Origin: Exiguobacterium aurantiacum
GTDB taxonomy: Bacteria; Bacillota; Bacilli; Exiguobacteriales; Exiguobacteriaceae
Direction of reading: 5' to 3'
DNA length: 64,000 nt
NCBI RefSeq assembly: GCF_024362205.1
Contig: NZ_CP101462.1
Location: forward strand, 2,948,001 to 3,012,000
Shown here one piece after another: positions 9,271 to 18,501 of the stretch (positions are counted from its first letter, which is position 1; every line of letters starts with the position of its first letter). The translations under genes were made by a program, and so were the position numbers. The notes beneath the pieces are model-generated. The model saw nothing but the letters and a program-made list of their open reading frames with translations. It was not told the origin of the DNA and ran no database searches.

Positions 9271-12200
9271 TCAGTGTTCTTGATATGAGTCGTAAACGTA
9301 GTATCCGTCCCCGCCACAGTTTTTCGCGACGTACATGGCCGCGTCCGAGTGATGGATGATCGCATCAAGCGAGACTTGATCCATTTTGGAGTAGGCCACA
9401 CCGACACTGGCAGCCATTCTTAGTCTCAAGCCGTTTCCAACCATCATTTCCTGGGAAATGACATGATTCAACTCATCAAACACGCTTGTATCGAGTGTTT
9501 CTGGCTCCGCTTCGATGACGATTAAAAATTCGTCGCCCGCAAATCGGTACGCTTTTCCTGAAACCGTTTGGCCGAACGAGCGGATTCGTTTTGCTGTCTC
9601 GACGAGCACCTCATCGCCAATCAAGTGGCCATAGGAATCGTTCACTTTCTTAAAATCATCCAAATCGATAAACAGTAGCGCGACCGCTTGCTTCCGATTC
9701 ATCTTCTGTCTCAAATCGGTCATGAGCGAATGCCGGTTCGCCAACTTTGTCAATCCGTCTTGGGTGATGAGCTCGATCACTTCTTGATGCTTTCGCTCAC
9801 GTCGAATCTCGTTTTCCATCCAACGGGTCACGAGCAGGATCGTATCAGTCATCTCGTTGATCGTCACCACATCGACGACATCTTCCAGACTGCCTTGTTC
9901 AGCCAAAAAGACGACCCATCCGAACGTCTTTCCTTCATTCGCTAATGGCAGACTGATCATCGAGGCAAACTCGAGTCCATCGATGACGAGTTCACCCCGG
10001 CCCAGCTTTTGATGACCAATCGTCGTCAAGGCGTGCAGTTGCTGCAGGTCGGCTCTCGTCCAATCGAGTATGCCTTCCCCATCTTTTGATAAGACGCGAT
10101 GTGTGGACTCCGTTGAGAAAACGAGTGCGTGGGAATACCCAATCCATTCACGGAGCACCGTCTGGATCCGTTTCAGTTTATCGCTGAACGGTTCGTGGGT
10201 GGCCGTCACTTCATAGAGCGACTCGAGCGTCTGTTGACGCCGGGCTTGCGCCCGCGTTTGATCGGTCAATTCGATTTCTGCCATGACCCATCGAGCGAAA
10301 TCTTCGAGTGTTTGCATGGCCTCGGCATCGAAGCGACGAGACTGTTCGTCGGTCACGCACAGCGTACCGATGACGTGGCCGCTTCGCGTCAAGAGTGGTA
10401 CACCGGCATAAAAACCGAGTCCTTTGAGTAACGGATTGTCCGACATCGCCTCGGCAGTTCGCACATCTTCGATGACGAGCGCGGATTTACCTGTGACGAC
10501 ACGGTCGCACAACGTCCACTTCCGTTCCACGCTCGAATTTTCAAGCGCGACTCCTTGGCACGATTTGATCCATTGTTGATCCGTCGTCAAAATCGAAATC
10601 AGTGCGACCGGCATATTCAACGTCTGGGCGACAAGCCTTGAAATGCGATCATACCGCTCTTCTCGTGGGGTGTTTAAAATTTCAAGACGAAGGATCGCCT
10701 TCAACCGTTCAGCTTCCGTCTCATCAAGTGACGTCATCGGTAAAGCGTGGTCAGACTGTTCCTGACGCAGCGCCGCATGTTGCGCGATGAGCGCCTCAAG
10801 CGCCTGTTGGAGTCCGGCTGGCGGAAGGGGGCGACTGAAGAAATACCCTTGGACTTCATCACATCCGAGTTGGTCAATCGCGCGATACTGTACCTCGGTC
10901 TCCACACCTTCAGCCGTGACCTCTAAATTCAGTTTCTTGGCAAGTGAGACAATCAGTTTGACGATTTCGTATTCTTTCAGCCCGTTGTCTTTATCCAGTT
11001 GCTTGATGAACGAACGGTCGATCTTGATGCCATCGATATCAAACATTTTCAAGTAGTTGAGCGACGAATAGCTGACTCCGAAATCGTCAATCAAAATTCG
11101 GAACCCTTTCGCTTTCAAATAATCGACCGTTTGAATGCCGAGGAGCGGTTCTTGCATGAGCGTATGCTCCGTGATTTCAAACTCGAACTGTTCCGGTAGC
11201 AGGCCATACGTCGTGAGAACTGGTAACAATTGCTGAATATAGTCTTGACGGAACAACACCGGTGAGACGTTGACCGCGACACGTCGTCCTTCAAACAAGT
11301 CCGGCTGGTCGATCATGTCACGACAGACCTGGTCAAAGACGAATTCAGTAATATCCTCGATCAAGAGCGACTTTTCAGCAATCTTAATAAACGTTTCCGG
11401 CGAGACGTTCCCGAGCGCCGCGCTTTGCCAACGTACGAGTGCCTCAAAATGAACCTTCCCGTCCCGACAGCCGACTTTCGGCTGATAGACGACGCTCAGC
11501 TCATCCCCCTTCAAACCTTTGACGAGCTCCATCTCGATTGTCATCTCATCGATATAGTGCTGGACGTAGTCATCTTTTTCGTACACTTTGATGATTTGTT
11601 TTCCAGCCTGCCTGGCCTCGAGGAGCGCCGTCGAGGCATTCATGATGACCCGGTCGGCGTCCTCAGTCCCCGCGCTAATTCCGAGACAGCCCGACAAGGC
11701 GAATTCCGTCTCGGCAACTTGATACGTATAGTCAGCAATGGCCGAGAGTAGACGCTCCCCATGCACCGTCGCCGTCTCAATTGATGTGTACGGCAAGACG
11801 GCAATAAAATCTTCCCCATCGACGCGACCGATGATCGAGCCTTTCGGCAACAGGTCCGACAAGTGCCGCGTCATCTCTTTGATCAAGCGATGCGACTGTT
11901 CCACGCCTTGAAGGGATAAGACGATCTTGAATCGATTGATGTGCAGACGCATGACGCTCGTCGCTTCCGTTTCTTGTTGCAGGAACAACTTCTCGAGTTC
12001 GAGCTTCACTTTCATCAAGTTCGGCATCCCGGTCAAGTAGTCGATATTCTCGATGCTACTCAACAGTTTCATTTCCGCCTCTTCCGATAAGTCCGTCGTC
12101 AAGCCGAGAACGTAACGCACCTCTCCTGCCTCGTTCTCGAGTGGTATGAGGACGGATGAAGCGAAGCGGGCCGTGTTGGCGTCGATGTTCATCTTCGACA

Positions 12201-12453
12201 TGAAATAGACCGGTTCATGCGAGGCGACGACTGCGTCATAATGCACGATCAGCTCGTTGGCGACCTCGGCCGCATACATGTCATGCAGAAAACGTCCGCC
12301 TACGTCTTCCGGAAGTGAGGATGCCAGTTTCCCCTGCTCACTGACGCGCGTGTAACGGTACCCGTCAGGCGTCACTTCCATCAAAAACACCATCCGGTAT
12401 AGATGAACGAAAACATCAAACAAATAATGCGGGTCAATCTTCATCTGCTGCAT
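9271..12453 (-). CDS. Multidomain c-di-GMP protein: PAS-GGDEF-EAL-GAF-GAF-GGDEF
   Basis: A 1060-residue c-di-GMP metabolic or signalling protein. Order: PAS-like sensor (~10-125), degenerate GGDEF (~130-290, motif VDGEDF, probably not cyclizing), EAL phosphodiesterase (~310-555) with intact HFEALVRW, EITEHTLMQ, IDDFGVSYSS and TAEGVET elements, GAF (~570-730) with a PREERYDRI lead, a second GAF-like segment (~735-885), and a C-terminal GGDEF (~890-1055) with motif AGDEF, a variant usually still active. The protein thus carries a phosphodiesterase and a probably competent cyclase separated by sensors. No membrane helix. The ATG at 12453 is preceded by GGAGG at 7 bases. Confidence 0.9.
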   Translation of the reverse strand: MQQMKIDPHYLFDVFVHLYRMVFLMEVTPDGYRYTRVSEQGKLASSLPEDVGGRFLHDMYAAEVANELIVHYDAVVASHEPVYFMSKMNIDANTARFASSVLIPLENEAGEVRYVLGLTTDLSEEAEMKLLSSIENIDYLTGMPNLMKVKLELEKLFLQQETEATSVMRLHINRFKIVLSLQGVEQSHRLIKEMTRHLSDLLPKGSIIGRVDGEDFIAVLPYTSIETATVHGERLLSAIADYTYQVAETEFALSGCLGISAGTEDADRVIMNASTALLEARQAGKQIIKVYEKDDYVQHYIDEMTIEMELVKGLKGDELSVVYQPKVGCRDGKVHFEALVRWQSAALGNVSPETFIKIAEKSLLIEDITEFVFDQVCRDMIDQPDLFEGRRVAVNVSPVLFRQDYIQQLLPVLTTYGLLPEQFEFEITEHTLMQEPLLGIQTVDYLKAKGFRILIDDFGVSYSSLNYLKMFDIDGIKIDRSFIKQLDKDNGLKEYEIVKLIVSLAKKLNLEVTAEGVETEVQYRAIDQLGCDEVQGYFFSRPLPPAGLQQALEALIAQHAALRQEQSDHALPMTSLDETEAERLKAILRLEILNTPREERYDRISRLVAQTLNMPVALISILTTDQQWIKSCQGVALENSSVERKWTLCDRVVTGKSALVIEDVRTAEAMSDNPLLKGLGFYAGVPLLTRSGHVIGTLCVTDEQSRRFDAEAMQTLEDFARWVMAEIELTDQTRAQARRQQTLESLYEVTATHEPFSDKLKRIQTVLREWIGYSHALVFSTESTHRVLSKDGEGILDWTRADLQQLHALTTIGHQKLGRGELVIDGLEFASMISLPLANEGKTFGWVVFLAEQGSLEDVVDVVTINEMTDTILLVTRWMENEIRRERKHQEVIELITQDGLTKLANRHSLMTDLRQKMNRKQAVALLFIDLDDFKKVNDSYGHLIGDEVLVETAKRIRSFGQTVSGKAYRFAGDEFLIVIEAEPETLDTSVFDELNHVISQEMMVGNGLRLRMAASVGVAYSKMDQVSLDAIIHHSDAAMYVAKNCGGDGYYVYDSYQEH

Positions 12454-12544
12454 ACTGTACCTCCAGGCAATCTCCGTTTCCTCTAGTTTAGTTGTTTTAG
12501 ACGATGTTGTTCACGAAACCGTTCAAAAAAAGGGGAATCATTTT

Positions 12545-12572
12545 TTGAGATGTACTGGAAATCGGGTATAGA
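12545..12572 (+). promoter_or_regulatory. Promoter of the small membrane protein gene
   Basis: TTGAGA (12545-12550), 16-bp spacer, TATAGA (12567-12572). GGGTAT overlapping the -10 also resembles a sigma-B -10, but no convincing sigma-B -35 is in place. Confidence 0.45.
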
Positions 12573-12605
12573 TATGTAAAAGTTGAAAAAGCGAGGTGAA
12601 CCATC

Positions 12606-12917
12606 ATGCTCAGTCGAAACGTCTACCCACAGACGCGCCCAGGGAAATGGTCGGTCCTCTTGTTGCTCGCCGTGTTTTTACTCTTAATCATGTCTGCCCT
12701 CATCGTTCAGTCGGGTCAACCGTTCAATTTCGACACCCTATTCGACCACACACGGGCCGCAATCGTGTCGCTGTCGGCTGTCGCCGCCGCGTTCGGTGCG
12801 TTTGTCGTGGGACTTTACACGATTTTCCGTAACCATGAACGCTCGGTCGCCGTCTTCTTTACCGTCTCGCTCGGTGGACTTGTCGCCTTGTTCGTCCTTA
12901 TGCAGCTGTTTCTCTAA
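12606..12917 (+). CDS. Small three-helix membrane protein (paralogue of the 18502 gene)
   Basis: 103 residues, unknown function. A short cytoplasmic start (YPQTRPGKWS) is followed by three hydrophobic helices (about 16-36, 52-72, 80-102). It shares the N-terminal pattern [VL][YF]P-T--GKWS, a central GAF[VL][VT]G segment and the same length and helix layout with the protein at 18502-18828, so the two are paralogues. GAGGTG stands 8 bases before the ATG. Stands alone and ends in a hairpin shared with the convergent monooxygenase gene. Confidence 0.75.
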   Translation: MLSRNVYPQTRPGKWSVLLLLAVFLLLIMSALIVQSGQPFNFDTLFDHTRAAIVSLSAVAAAFGAFVVGLYTIFRNHERSVAVFFTVSLGGLVALFVLMQLFL

Positions 12918-12920
12918 TCG

Positions 12921-12954
12921 AAAACGCACCTTTCCGTTAGGACAGGTGCGTTTT
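12921..12954. terminator. Shared convergent terminator
   Basis: AAAACGCACCT and AGGTGCGTTTT arms around a 12-nt loop, with usable T runs on both strands. Confidence 0.8.
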
Positions 12955-12956
12955 GG

Positions 12957-13949
12957 TCAGAGAAGCTCTTTGGCGAGGAGGCGATAGACGTTCAGACGAC
13001 TCTCTTGCGTATGTTGGATGCTGCAAATCATCGCCTCATCAAATCCGTAATGGACCGACTCTTCTTGCAATTGCGTCGCAATCTGCTCCGGTGTCCCGAC
13101 GAGATGAATCTTGCGGTTGTTGGCGATTTGAATCTTATCGATCTCAGTGAGGGGATAATCGTGCGCCGCTTCCGGGCTGAGCAGTTGACGAAGCTGTCCT
13201 TTCATCAAGAACAAGCGCGACAAATCCGACGGGCGAGCCAAATACTCGGCTTCTTCTTCCGTCTCGGCCGTCGTGACGAGATACGTGACGCTGATGTCCG
13301 GCTTCTCCATGAAAGCGGACGGCGTGAAGTGCTGACGATACGCGTCGAGCGCAGCGACACTCAGTTCCCCATTGAAAAATTGGGCGAATGAATAACCGAG
13401 TCCCATCCGCCCTGCTTGGATGGCGCTATTCCCGCTCGATCCGAGGAGCCACGCCTCAGGGAGCGTCACCCCGGTCGGAGCGGCCGGCGTGTTCTTGTAC
13501 CACCGTTCTTCCGGGGACTCATCGTTGATCAGTTGCAACGTCGTTCCAAGTTTTTCATACAAACCGTCCATCATCGGTTTTTGACCTTGTGACATCGCGT
13601 AGATGGCATTAGGATCGCCACCCGGGGCCCGGCCGACCCCGAAGTCGATCCGGCCCGGCGCGAGCGCGCTGAGCGTCTTGAACACTTCGGCCATCTTGAG
13701 CGGCGAATAGTGCATCATCATGATGCCACCCGACCCAAGGCGAATCCGTTCCGTCTTCGCGGCGATATACGCTGCGACGACTTCCGGGGCCGAGCTCGCG
13801 AACGACATGCCGCCGTGGTGTTCGGCCATCCACATCCGGTAATATCCTAGTTCTTCTGCCACTTGGGCGAGTTCGACCGCGCTTTGTAACGCGTGTTCTG
13901 ACGTATGTCCGGATGTCACCGGCGCTTGATCGAGTACACTTAATCTCAT
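12957..13949 (-). CDS. LLM-class flavin-dependent monooxygenase
   Basis: Luciferase-like flavin monooxygenase/oxidoreductase, 330 residues, single TIM barrel. Typical marks are the N-terminal LSVLDQAPV, the MAEHHG motif, RLGSGGIMMMHYSP, and PGRIDFGVGRAPGGDP. It resembles the group-1 LLM enzymes annotated YwcH/YvbT in Bacillus; the substrate is unknown. The ATG follows GGAG at 8 bases. Monocistronic, convergent with the small membrane gene and divergent from the YjiH gene. Confidence 0.85.
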   Translation of the reverse strand: MRLSVLDQAPVTSGHTSEHALQSAVELAQVAEELGYYRMWMAEHHGGMSFASSAPEVVAAYIAAKTERIRLGSGGIMMMHYSPLKMAEVFKTLSALAPGRIDFGVGRAPGGDPNAIYAMSQGQKPMMDGLYEKLGTTLQLINDESPEERWYKNTPAAPTGVTLPEAWLLGSSGNSAIQAGRMGLGYSFAQFFNGELSVAALDAYRQHFTPSAFMEKPDISVTYLVTTAETEEEAEYLARPSDLSRLFLMKGQLRQLLSPEAAHDYPLTEIDKIQIANNRKIHLVGTPEQIATQLQEESVHYGFDEAMICSIQHTQESRLNVYRLLAKELL

Positions 13950-14092
13950 CTGTATCGCTCCGTTCCTAAAGTATATATGGTGAATATCTCGAATTTGTAA
14001 GACTCGCCGTCATCATACTAAAGTGAGACCGAGAATACGAGCAGTTCGCTCGTGTGACCGTTTTCTTTTTTTCAGAAAATTGCAACGAGTTG

Positions 14093-14122
14093 TTGCCTGC
14101 TACGTATCCCCTTCTCTATAAT
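14093..14122 (+). promoter_or_regulatory. Promoter of the yjiH-type gene
   Basis: TTGCCT (14093-14098), 18-bp spacer, perfect TATAAT (14117-14122). It places the start about 95 bases before the coding start, leaving a long leader. Confidence 0.6.
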
Positions 14123-14225
14123 GAACGAGAAGAAACTATTCTTTCATAGCGATTCACTCACGCATGATGGGGACATGCACGTGATTCGCGCCAACTACTT
14201 TTTCGGGGAAAAGGGGTAAAAAAAC
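14123..14225 (+). ncRNA. Structured 5' leader of the YjiH permease gene
   Basis: The leader carries a long hairpin: arms 14149-14157 and 14181-14189 (one mismatch), a small internal loop, then GCATG/CATGC and a 7-nt loop. It is followed by a G-rich ribosome site and an A7 stretch. It does not match the riboswitch consensus sequences I know (purine, preQ1, TPP, SAM, guanidine). It could be a translational control element or simply a stable 5' end. Confidence 0.4.
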
Positions 14226-15602
14226 ATGAATCAGACACCAAACAAGCCTGGCCAAGATGGGACCTCATTCACGTCCAACGACTTTCTGAAATTCTTAATT
14301 CCTTCTTTGATCGGTCTCATGTTCTTCATCGTGCCCGTACCGACCGAGGACGGATTTACGATTCCGGTCGCACTCTTGTCAAATCAGTTGATCGACCTCA
14401 TCGGCGGGATCGTTCCGACGCTTGCCGTCATCATGATGGGCATCTCAGTGCTTGGATCATTATGGACGTATTTGGCTAAGCCGGCGTTCATCTTAGAACG
14501 GCCACACTTCAATTCACTGTTCAACGTCACACCGTTCTGGTTCGGGATGCGGGTCGTTGGTTTTATTGCCGGGGTGATGACACTTCTCGTAATCGGACCG
14601 GAGATGATCACATCCGAATTCACTGGCGGACTCTTGCTGTATGATTTGATTCCGATTTTATTCGCGACGTTCCTATTTGCTGGGATGTTGCTCCCGCTCC
14701 TATTGAACTTCGGTCTGCTCGAATTTGTCGGGACGATGCTCATCAAAGTGATGCGCCCGCTCTTCAAACTTCCGGGCCGGGCCTCGCTCGACTCGCTCGC
14801 ATCTTGGGTCGGGGACGCGACAATCGGGATTCTCTTGACGACGAAACAGTATGAAAACGGCTACTACACGAAACGAGAAGCTGCCGTCATCGCCACGACG
14901 TTCTCCGTCGTCTCGATCACATTCACCATCGTCATCTTGTCGTATATGGAGCTCGACGCTTACTTCCTGCAATATTATGGAGCGATTGTCTTATCAGGGA
15001 TTGTCGCAGCGCTGATTATGCCTCGGATTTATCCGTTGTCGAAAAAGGCTGATACACCATATGAAGAAACTGAACTAAAACCGGAAGAACCGGTGCCAGC
15101 CAACGTGAAAATGCGGACGTGGGCGTTGCGTCAAGCACTGTTAAAGTCAAAATCTAGCAAAGGTGCCGTCGCCACGCTTAAAGACGGTTTCCAAAACGTG
15201 CTCGACATGTGGCTCGGCATCTTGCCGGTCGTCATGGCCGTCGGGACGATTGCGCTCGTCATTGCAGAATACACGCCGCTCTTCACGATTCTCGGTAAAC
15301 CGTTCGAACCGATTTTGATGTTGCTCCAAGTTCCCGAAGCCGAAGCGGCTGCTCAGACGATGGTCGTCGGGTTCGCCGATATGTTCTTACCGGCTGTCCT
15401 CGGAAGCGGGATCGAGAGTGAGCTGACGCGATTCGTCATCGCCACTGTCTCGGTCACGCAGCTCATCTTCATGTCGGAAGTCGGGGGATTGCTCCTCGGT
15501 TCGAAACTGCCGATTTCATTCTTTGACCTCGTCCTCATTTTCTTACTCCGGACGTTTATCACGTTACCTATCATCGTCGGGATCGCCCACTTGGTCTTTT
15601 GA
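14226..15602 (+). CDS. YjiH family membrane protein (Gate/nucleoside-recognition type)
   Basis: Integral membrane protein of 458 residues with about ten or more hydrophobic helices, matching the YjiH/COG3314 family with its nucleoside-recognition GATE fold: FWFGMRVVGF, LASWVGDATIGILLTTKQYENGYYTKREA, and the C-terminal SGIESELTRFVIATVSVTQ repeat-like segment. It is presumably a transporter of a small organic solute; the substrate is unproven. A soluble stretch of about 50 charged residues interrupts the middle. Long structured leader upstream, terminator downstream. Confidence 0.8.
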   Translation: MNQTPNKPGQDGTSFTSNDFLKFLIPSLIGLMFFIVPVPTEDGFTIPVALLSNQLIDLIGGIVPTLAVIMMGISVLGSLWTYLAKPAFILERPHFNSLFNVTPFWFGMRVVGFIAGVMTLLVIGPEMITSEFTGGLLLYDLIPILFATFLFAGMLLPLLLNFGLLEFVGTMLIKVMRPLFKLPGRASLDSLASWVGDATIGILLTTKQYENGYYTKREAAVIATTFSVVSITFTIVILSYMELDAYFLQYYGAIVLSGIVAALIMPRIYPLSKKADTPYEETELKPEEPVPANVKMRTWALRQALLKSKSSKGAVATLKDGFQNVLDMWLGILPVVMAVGTIALVIAEYTPLFTILGKPFEPILMLLQVPEAEAAAQTMVVGFADMFLPAVLGSGIESELTRFVIATVSVTQLIFMSEVGGLLLGSKLPISFFDLVLIFLLRTFITLPIIVGIAHLVF

Positions 15603-15606
15603 CGAC

Positions 15607-15650
15607 ACAACGCCTCTTCTCGTAGTTTCCTGAGAAGAGGCGTTGTTTGT
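15607..15650 (+). terminator. Terminator of the yjiH-type gene
   Basis: A perfect 15-bp stem (15607-15621 and 15632-15646) with a 10-nt loop and a short T-rich tail. Confidence 0.85.
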
Positions 15651-15675
15651 ATACTAAAGAAAAAGGAGGTGCGTC

Positions 15676-16335
15676 ATGGAACATCATTACGCAGGTCAGC
15701 TCGAGGTTGCGAAAAAAGGCTATGCCGGTATCGTTGACCCGGTGGCTTATGTGAACGACCGCTATCACGGCCATTGGACGATCAAAACCGAAAAGCGGAT
15801 TGAAGGAGTTCCGGCGCTCCTGCAAAAAGCGTTCAACGGCGGCAAAAACAATTGTACGCTCACTTCGATGACGGCCGTCTTTCGTTATTACCGTGACCAA
15901 GGCTATGACCAAATCCCTGAGGACGTGTTCGAGATTCAACAGGATGCCCGCGAGATCGCCCTCGCCCATCAGTTCAAAGACGAGAAAGGCACACCCCCGA
16001 CCCGCATCGCGACAATCGTCACGAAACTGTGGACCTACTACGGCTATGATGGACGCGGTAGCTCGCGGTATCTATGGAAATGGTCGACGTTCGAGCGCGA
16101 ACTCGCGGCCGATCGTCCCTTCATCTTGAATATGGCGAACGGGTTCTATAAAAATCACTCCGTGACCGGAATCGGGTACATCATCTTCCGCAAACCCGGC
16201 TTTCCCGACGTCATCTTGCTCGAGGTGCTTGATAATAGATCCCGTGACATTCGCTACATCGATTTCAACGAGTTCAACTTTTGGGGCAGCATCACGCGCG
16301 TCCATCCGCCAAAGCTTGACGTTCAGGCAAAATAA
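15676..16335 (+). CDS. C39-like (papain-fold) cysteine peptidase family protein
   Basis: 219 residues with no signal peptide or membrane helix. The layout fits C39-like peptidases: a catalytic-type Cys in KNNCTLTSMTAVFRYY (near residue 57), a His in NHSVTGIGYI (near 157) and an Asp/Asn in EVLDNRSRD. The peptidase activity is inference; a related acyl-transfer role is possible. AAAGGAGGTG lies 5 bases before the ATG. Its last 13 bases overlap the convergent gene on the other strand. Confidence 0.6.
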   Translation: MEHHYAGQLEVAKKGYAGIVDPVAYVNDRYHGHWTIKTEKRIEGVPALLQKAFNGGKNNCTLTSMTAVFRYYRDQGYDQIPEDVFEIQQDAREIALAHQFKDEKGTPPTRIATIVTKLWTYYGYDGRGSSRYLWKWSTFERELAADRPFILNMANGFYKNHSVTGIGYIIFRKPGFPDVILLEVLDNRSRDIRYIDFNEFNFWGSITRVHPPKLDVQAK

Positions 16336-17135
16336 TGACGAGCGCTCGCCTCGATGGCTGCCCCGATTCGAATCAGATGGTCTCGCTTCGCATACGAACC
16401 ATGGTGGAGACCGAACGCGTCTCGACCGTTCCCGAGACCGACGAACACTTCGGATGGTTTGAAATGCAGTCCGACCATCGGGACACCGAGCGTCGCATGA
16501 TGACCGAGCTCGAACCGGGCACTCGGATACGTCTCGACATGCCCGTTATGTGTGAATCCTTCAAACGACGCGCAGTTTTCCTGTCCAAGGACGATCAGAC
16601 GGGACGGGGCCACATAACGGATCGTCCGTTCGAGCAAATCGAGTGACATCGGGTGCTCCATCCACTGGCGTCCCGTCCGCAACCGGCCCATCTGACGCCA
16701 CGTCGCATATTTGAAGAAGTCGACATGGAGCGCGGACCCGTCGTAAAACGAGCGTCCCATGCCCTCAAGCAACGCTTCCAATTTCGCTCCACCCCGTTTG
16801 CCGAACCAACTCGTCGTCGCTCGTCCGGCCTCAAAATAGGCCGCGGCGTGTTCAAGCGTCGCTTCGTGCGCCCTTTCGTCTTGAAGATAGTCATCGAGTG
16901 ATTGATCACGCCAATAGAACTTTTGCGACTCCCCGCTCCTGACGGTACCGTCCCGTTCGAAAAACTCGCCGCGCGACGGGTTCGTCCCGATGGTGAGCCA
17001 TTGTTTCTCCGTCGGTCGCCCGTACCATAGAACCGGGGACGCCCCATCAATTAGCTCCGCCTGAAACGACGACGTCATGAGCGCTTGTTGAAATCGTATC
17101 GCGTCTTGCAATAGCACACGTGCCTGCTCCATCAT
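16323..17135 (-). CDS. Conserved hypothetical protein, possibly uracil-DNA glycosylase fold
   Basis: 270 residues, unknown function. The segment [14 protein letters not shown] resembles the G-x-NPS motif A of uracil-DNA glycosylase-superfamily proteins, and a conserved strand [11 protein letters not shown] lies where the superfamily has a second core strand, followed by GLHFKPSEV near the expected motif B. The match is weak and the HPS motif is not clean, so activity should not be assumed. No signal peptide. Overlaps the end of the convergent C39-like gene by 13 bases, with no terminator between them. Confidence 0.55.
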   Translation of the reverse strand: MMEQARVLLQDAIRFQQALMTSSFQAELIDGASPVLWYGRPTEKQWLTIGTNPSRGEFFERDGTVRSGESQKFYWRDQSLDDYLQDERAHEATLEHAAAYFEAGRATTSWFGKRGGAKLEALLEGMGRSFYDGSALHVDFFKYATWRQMGRLRTGRQWMEHPMSLDLLERTIRYVAPSRLIVLGQENCASFEGFTHNGHVETYPSARFELGHHATLGVPMVGLHFKPSEVFVGLGNGRDAFGLHHGSYAKRDHLIRIGAAIEASARHYFA

Positions 17136-17228
17136 TCCACATCCTCTCTACTCGGTCGTTTCCCGCTTTCAGGCACCTCTAAAATGCGTTATAGTGAGAG
17201 GACGAAGCCAAAAAAAGGACGTGGATCT

Positions 17229-17939
17229 ATGCGCATCAACAAATTCATCAGTGAATCCGGCAAGGCGTCCCGCCGCCAAGCCGACCGTCTCATCGAAGAG
17301 GGACGGGTCACCATCAACGGGAAGAAAGCGAAAATCGGGGACCAAGTGGACCCAGGAGACGAAGTGCTCGTCAACGGTTCGGCCGCCCGTGTCGCACGAA
17401 ACAACGTCTATATCGCCGTCCATAAACCGGTTGGCATCACGAGCACGACCGAGAAGAAGGTTAAAGGCAACTTGGTCGACCTCGTCAACCACCCGCTCCG
17501 CATCTTCAATATCGGCCGTCTCGACAAAGATTCGGAAGGGCTCATCTTGATGACGAACGATGGCGATATCGTCAACGAGATCCTTCGCGCAGAGGGTGAG
17601 CACGAGAAAGAATACATCGTCTCGGTCGATAAGCCGATCACCCCGGAGTTCGTCGAACAGATGGAAGCCGGCGTGAAAATCCTCGGGCAGAAGACGTTGC
17701 CGTGTAAAGTGCACCAACTGTCGAAGTTCGATTTCAACATCACGCTGACGCAAGGACTCAACCGCCAAATCCGCCGCATGTGTGAAGCGCTCGGCTACGA
17801 GGTGTACCGTCTTCAACGCGTACGTGTCATGAACATCACACTCGGTAAGCTCCCGCCCGGACAATGGCGCGACCTGTCGAAGAAAGAGCGCGAGCAGTTG
17901 TTCCGCGAACTGAATTACGAACCGAAAGAATGGTACTGA
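17229..17939 (+). CDS. rluF: 23S rRNA pseudouridine synthase, RluF type
   Basis: Isomerises a uridine in 23S rRNA to pseudouridine (U2604 in E. coli RluF). About 236 residues. N-terminal S4 RNA-binding domain ([20 protein letters not shown], residues 1-60), then the RsuA/RluB-E/F catalytic domain with the active-site motif [10 protein letters not shown] and the [18 protein letters not shown] segment. The frame opens at 17184, but a TATAGT -10 (17190-17195) lies inside that extension, and S4 proteins of this family begin at the ATG at 17229. Monocistronic. Confidence 0.9.
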   Translation: MRINKFISESGKASRRQADRLIEEGRVTINGKKAKIGDQVDPGDEVLVNGSAARVARNNVYIAVHKPVGITSTTEKKVKGNLVDLVNHPLRIFNIGRLDKDSEGLILMTNDGDIVNEILRAEGEHEKEYIVSVDKPITPEFVEQMEAGVKILGQKTLPCKVHQLSKFDFNITLTQGLNRQIRRMCEALGYEVYRLQRVRVMNITLGKLPPGQWRDLSKKEREQLFRELNYEPKEWY

Positions 17940-17940
17940 A

Positions 17941-17968
17941 AAGCAGCCTGAGACATCTCAGGCTGCTT
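17941..17968. terminator. Shared terminator of rluF and the convergent gene
   Basis: A perfect 13-bp stem with a CA loop directly after the rluF stop; the opposing gene's stop lies at its other edge. Confidence 0.75.
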
Positions 17969-18378
17969 TATTCTGGTCGGAGCGATGCGACATGGTCGAT
18001 CTCACGACGGATGAAACGTTTGAGTTGGGCGCTCAAATCATCGAGCTGCCCCATCGTCGTCTCGAACGAAAAGGTCGCCTTCATGTCTCCGCCATCACCT
18101 TTCATTTGTTCGATCACGGCGTTGACTCGAACGGTTCCTCGCGTATTCGCCAGTTCGAACGTCAAGGAGACATGGACGAGCGGGACATCGAGTGTCCACA
18201 TCTGGGGCGACTTCCCATTGCGTGCATTGAACGCGGATAACGTGGAGACGAGCGCGTCGATGTCGGATGCAGTGATATACTCATCCACCGTGACCTCGCA
18301 CCACTTCCCTTTCAGAGTCAATACGACTTCTATTTCCAACTCGTCTTCCCAAATCCGTCTCATTTTGAACTGTTCCAC
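17968..18378 (-). CDS. Conserved hypothetical protein
   Basis: About 136 residues, predicted soluble, mostly alternating beta strands with a helical C terminus (MGQLDDLSAQLKRFIRREIDHVASL). No recognised domain. It somewhat resembles small beta-rich proteins that include Imm-like and WapI families, but I cannot name it. The frame extends to a GTG at 18393; GAGGG sits 8 bases before the GTG at 18378, so that start is preferred. Confidence 0.6.
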   Translation of the reverse strand: MEQFKMRRIWEDELEIEVVLTLKGKWCEVTVDEYITASDIDALVSTLSAFNARNGKSPQMWTLDVPLVHVSLTFELANTRGTVRVNAVIEQMKGDGGDMKATFSFETTMGQLDDLSAQLKRFIRREIDHVASLRPE

Positions 18379-18433
18379 CGTTTCATCCCTCACTCTCTCA
18401 TTTCGACTATATCATGTCGTTTCAACGAAATTC

Positions 18434-18469
18434 GTCAACTTTTCGCCAAAACGGGAATAGTCCTATACA
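18434..18469 (+). promoter_or_regulatory. Possible promoter of the second small membrane protein gene
   Basis: GTCAAC-N13-GGGAAT (18434-18458) resembles a sigma-B promoter; TATACA (18464-18469) could be a sigma-A -10 with a weak -35. Neither is certain. Confidence 0.3.
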
Positions 18470-18501
18470 GATGATTTTGTAACGAAAAGAGGTGAATCGT
18501 C

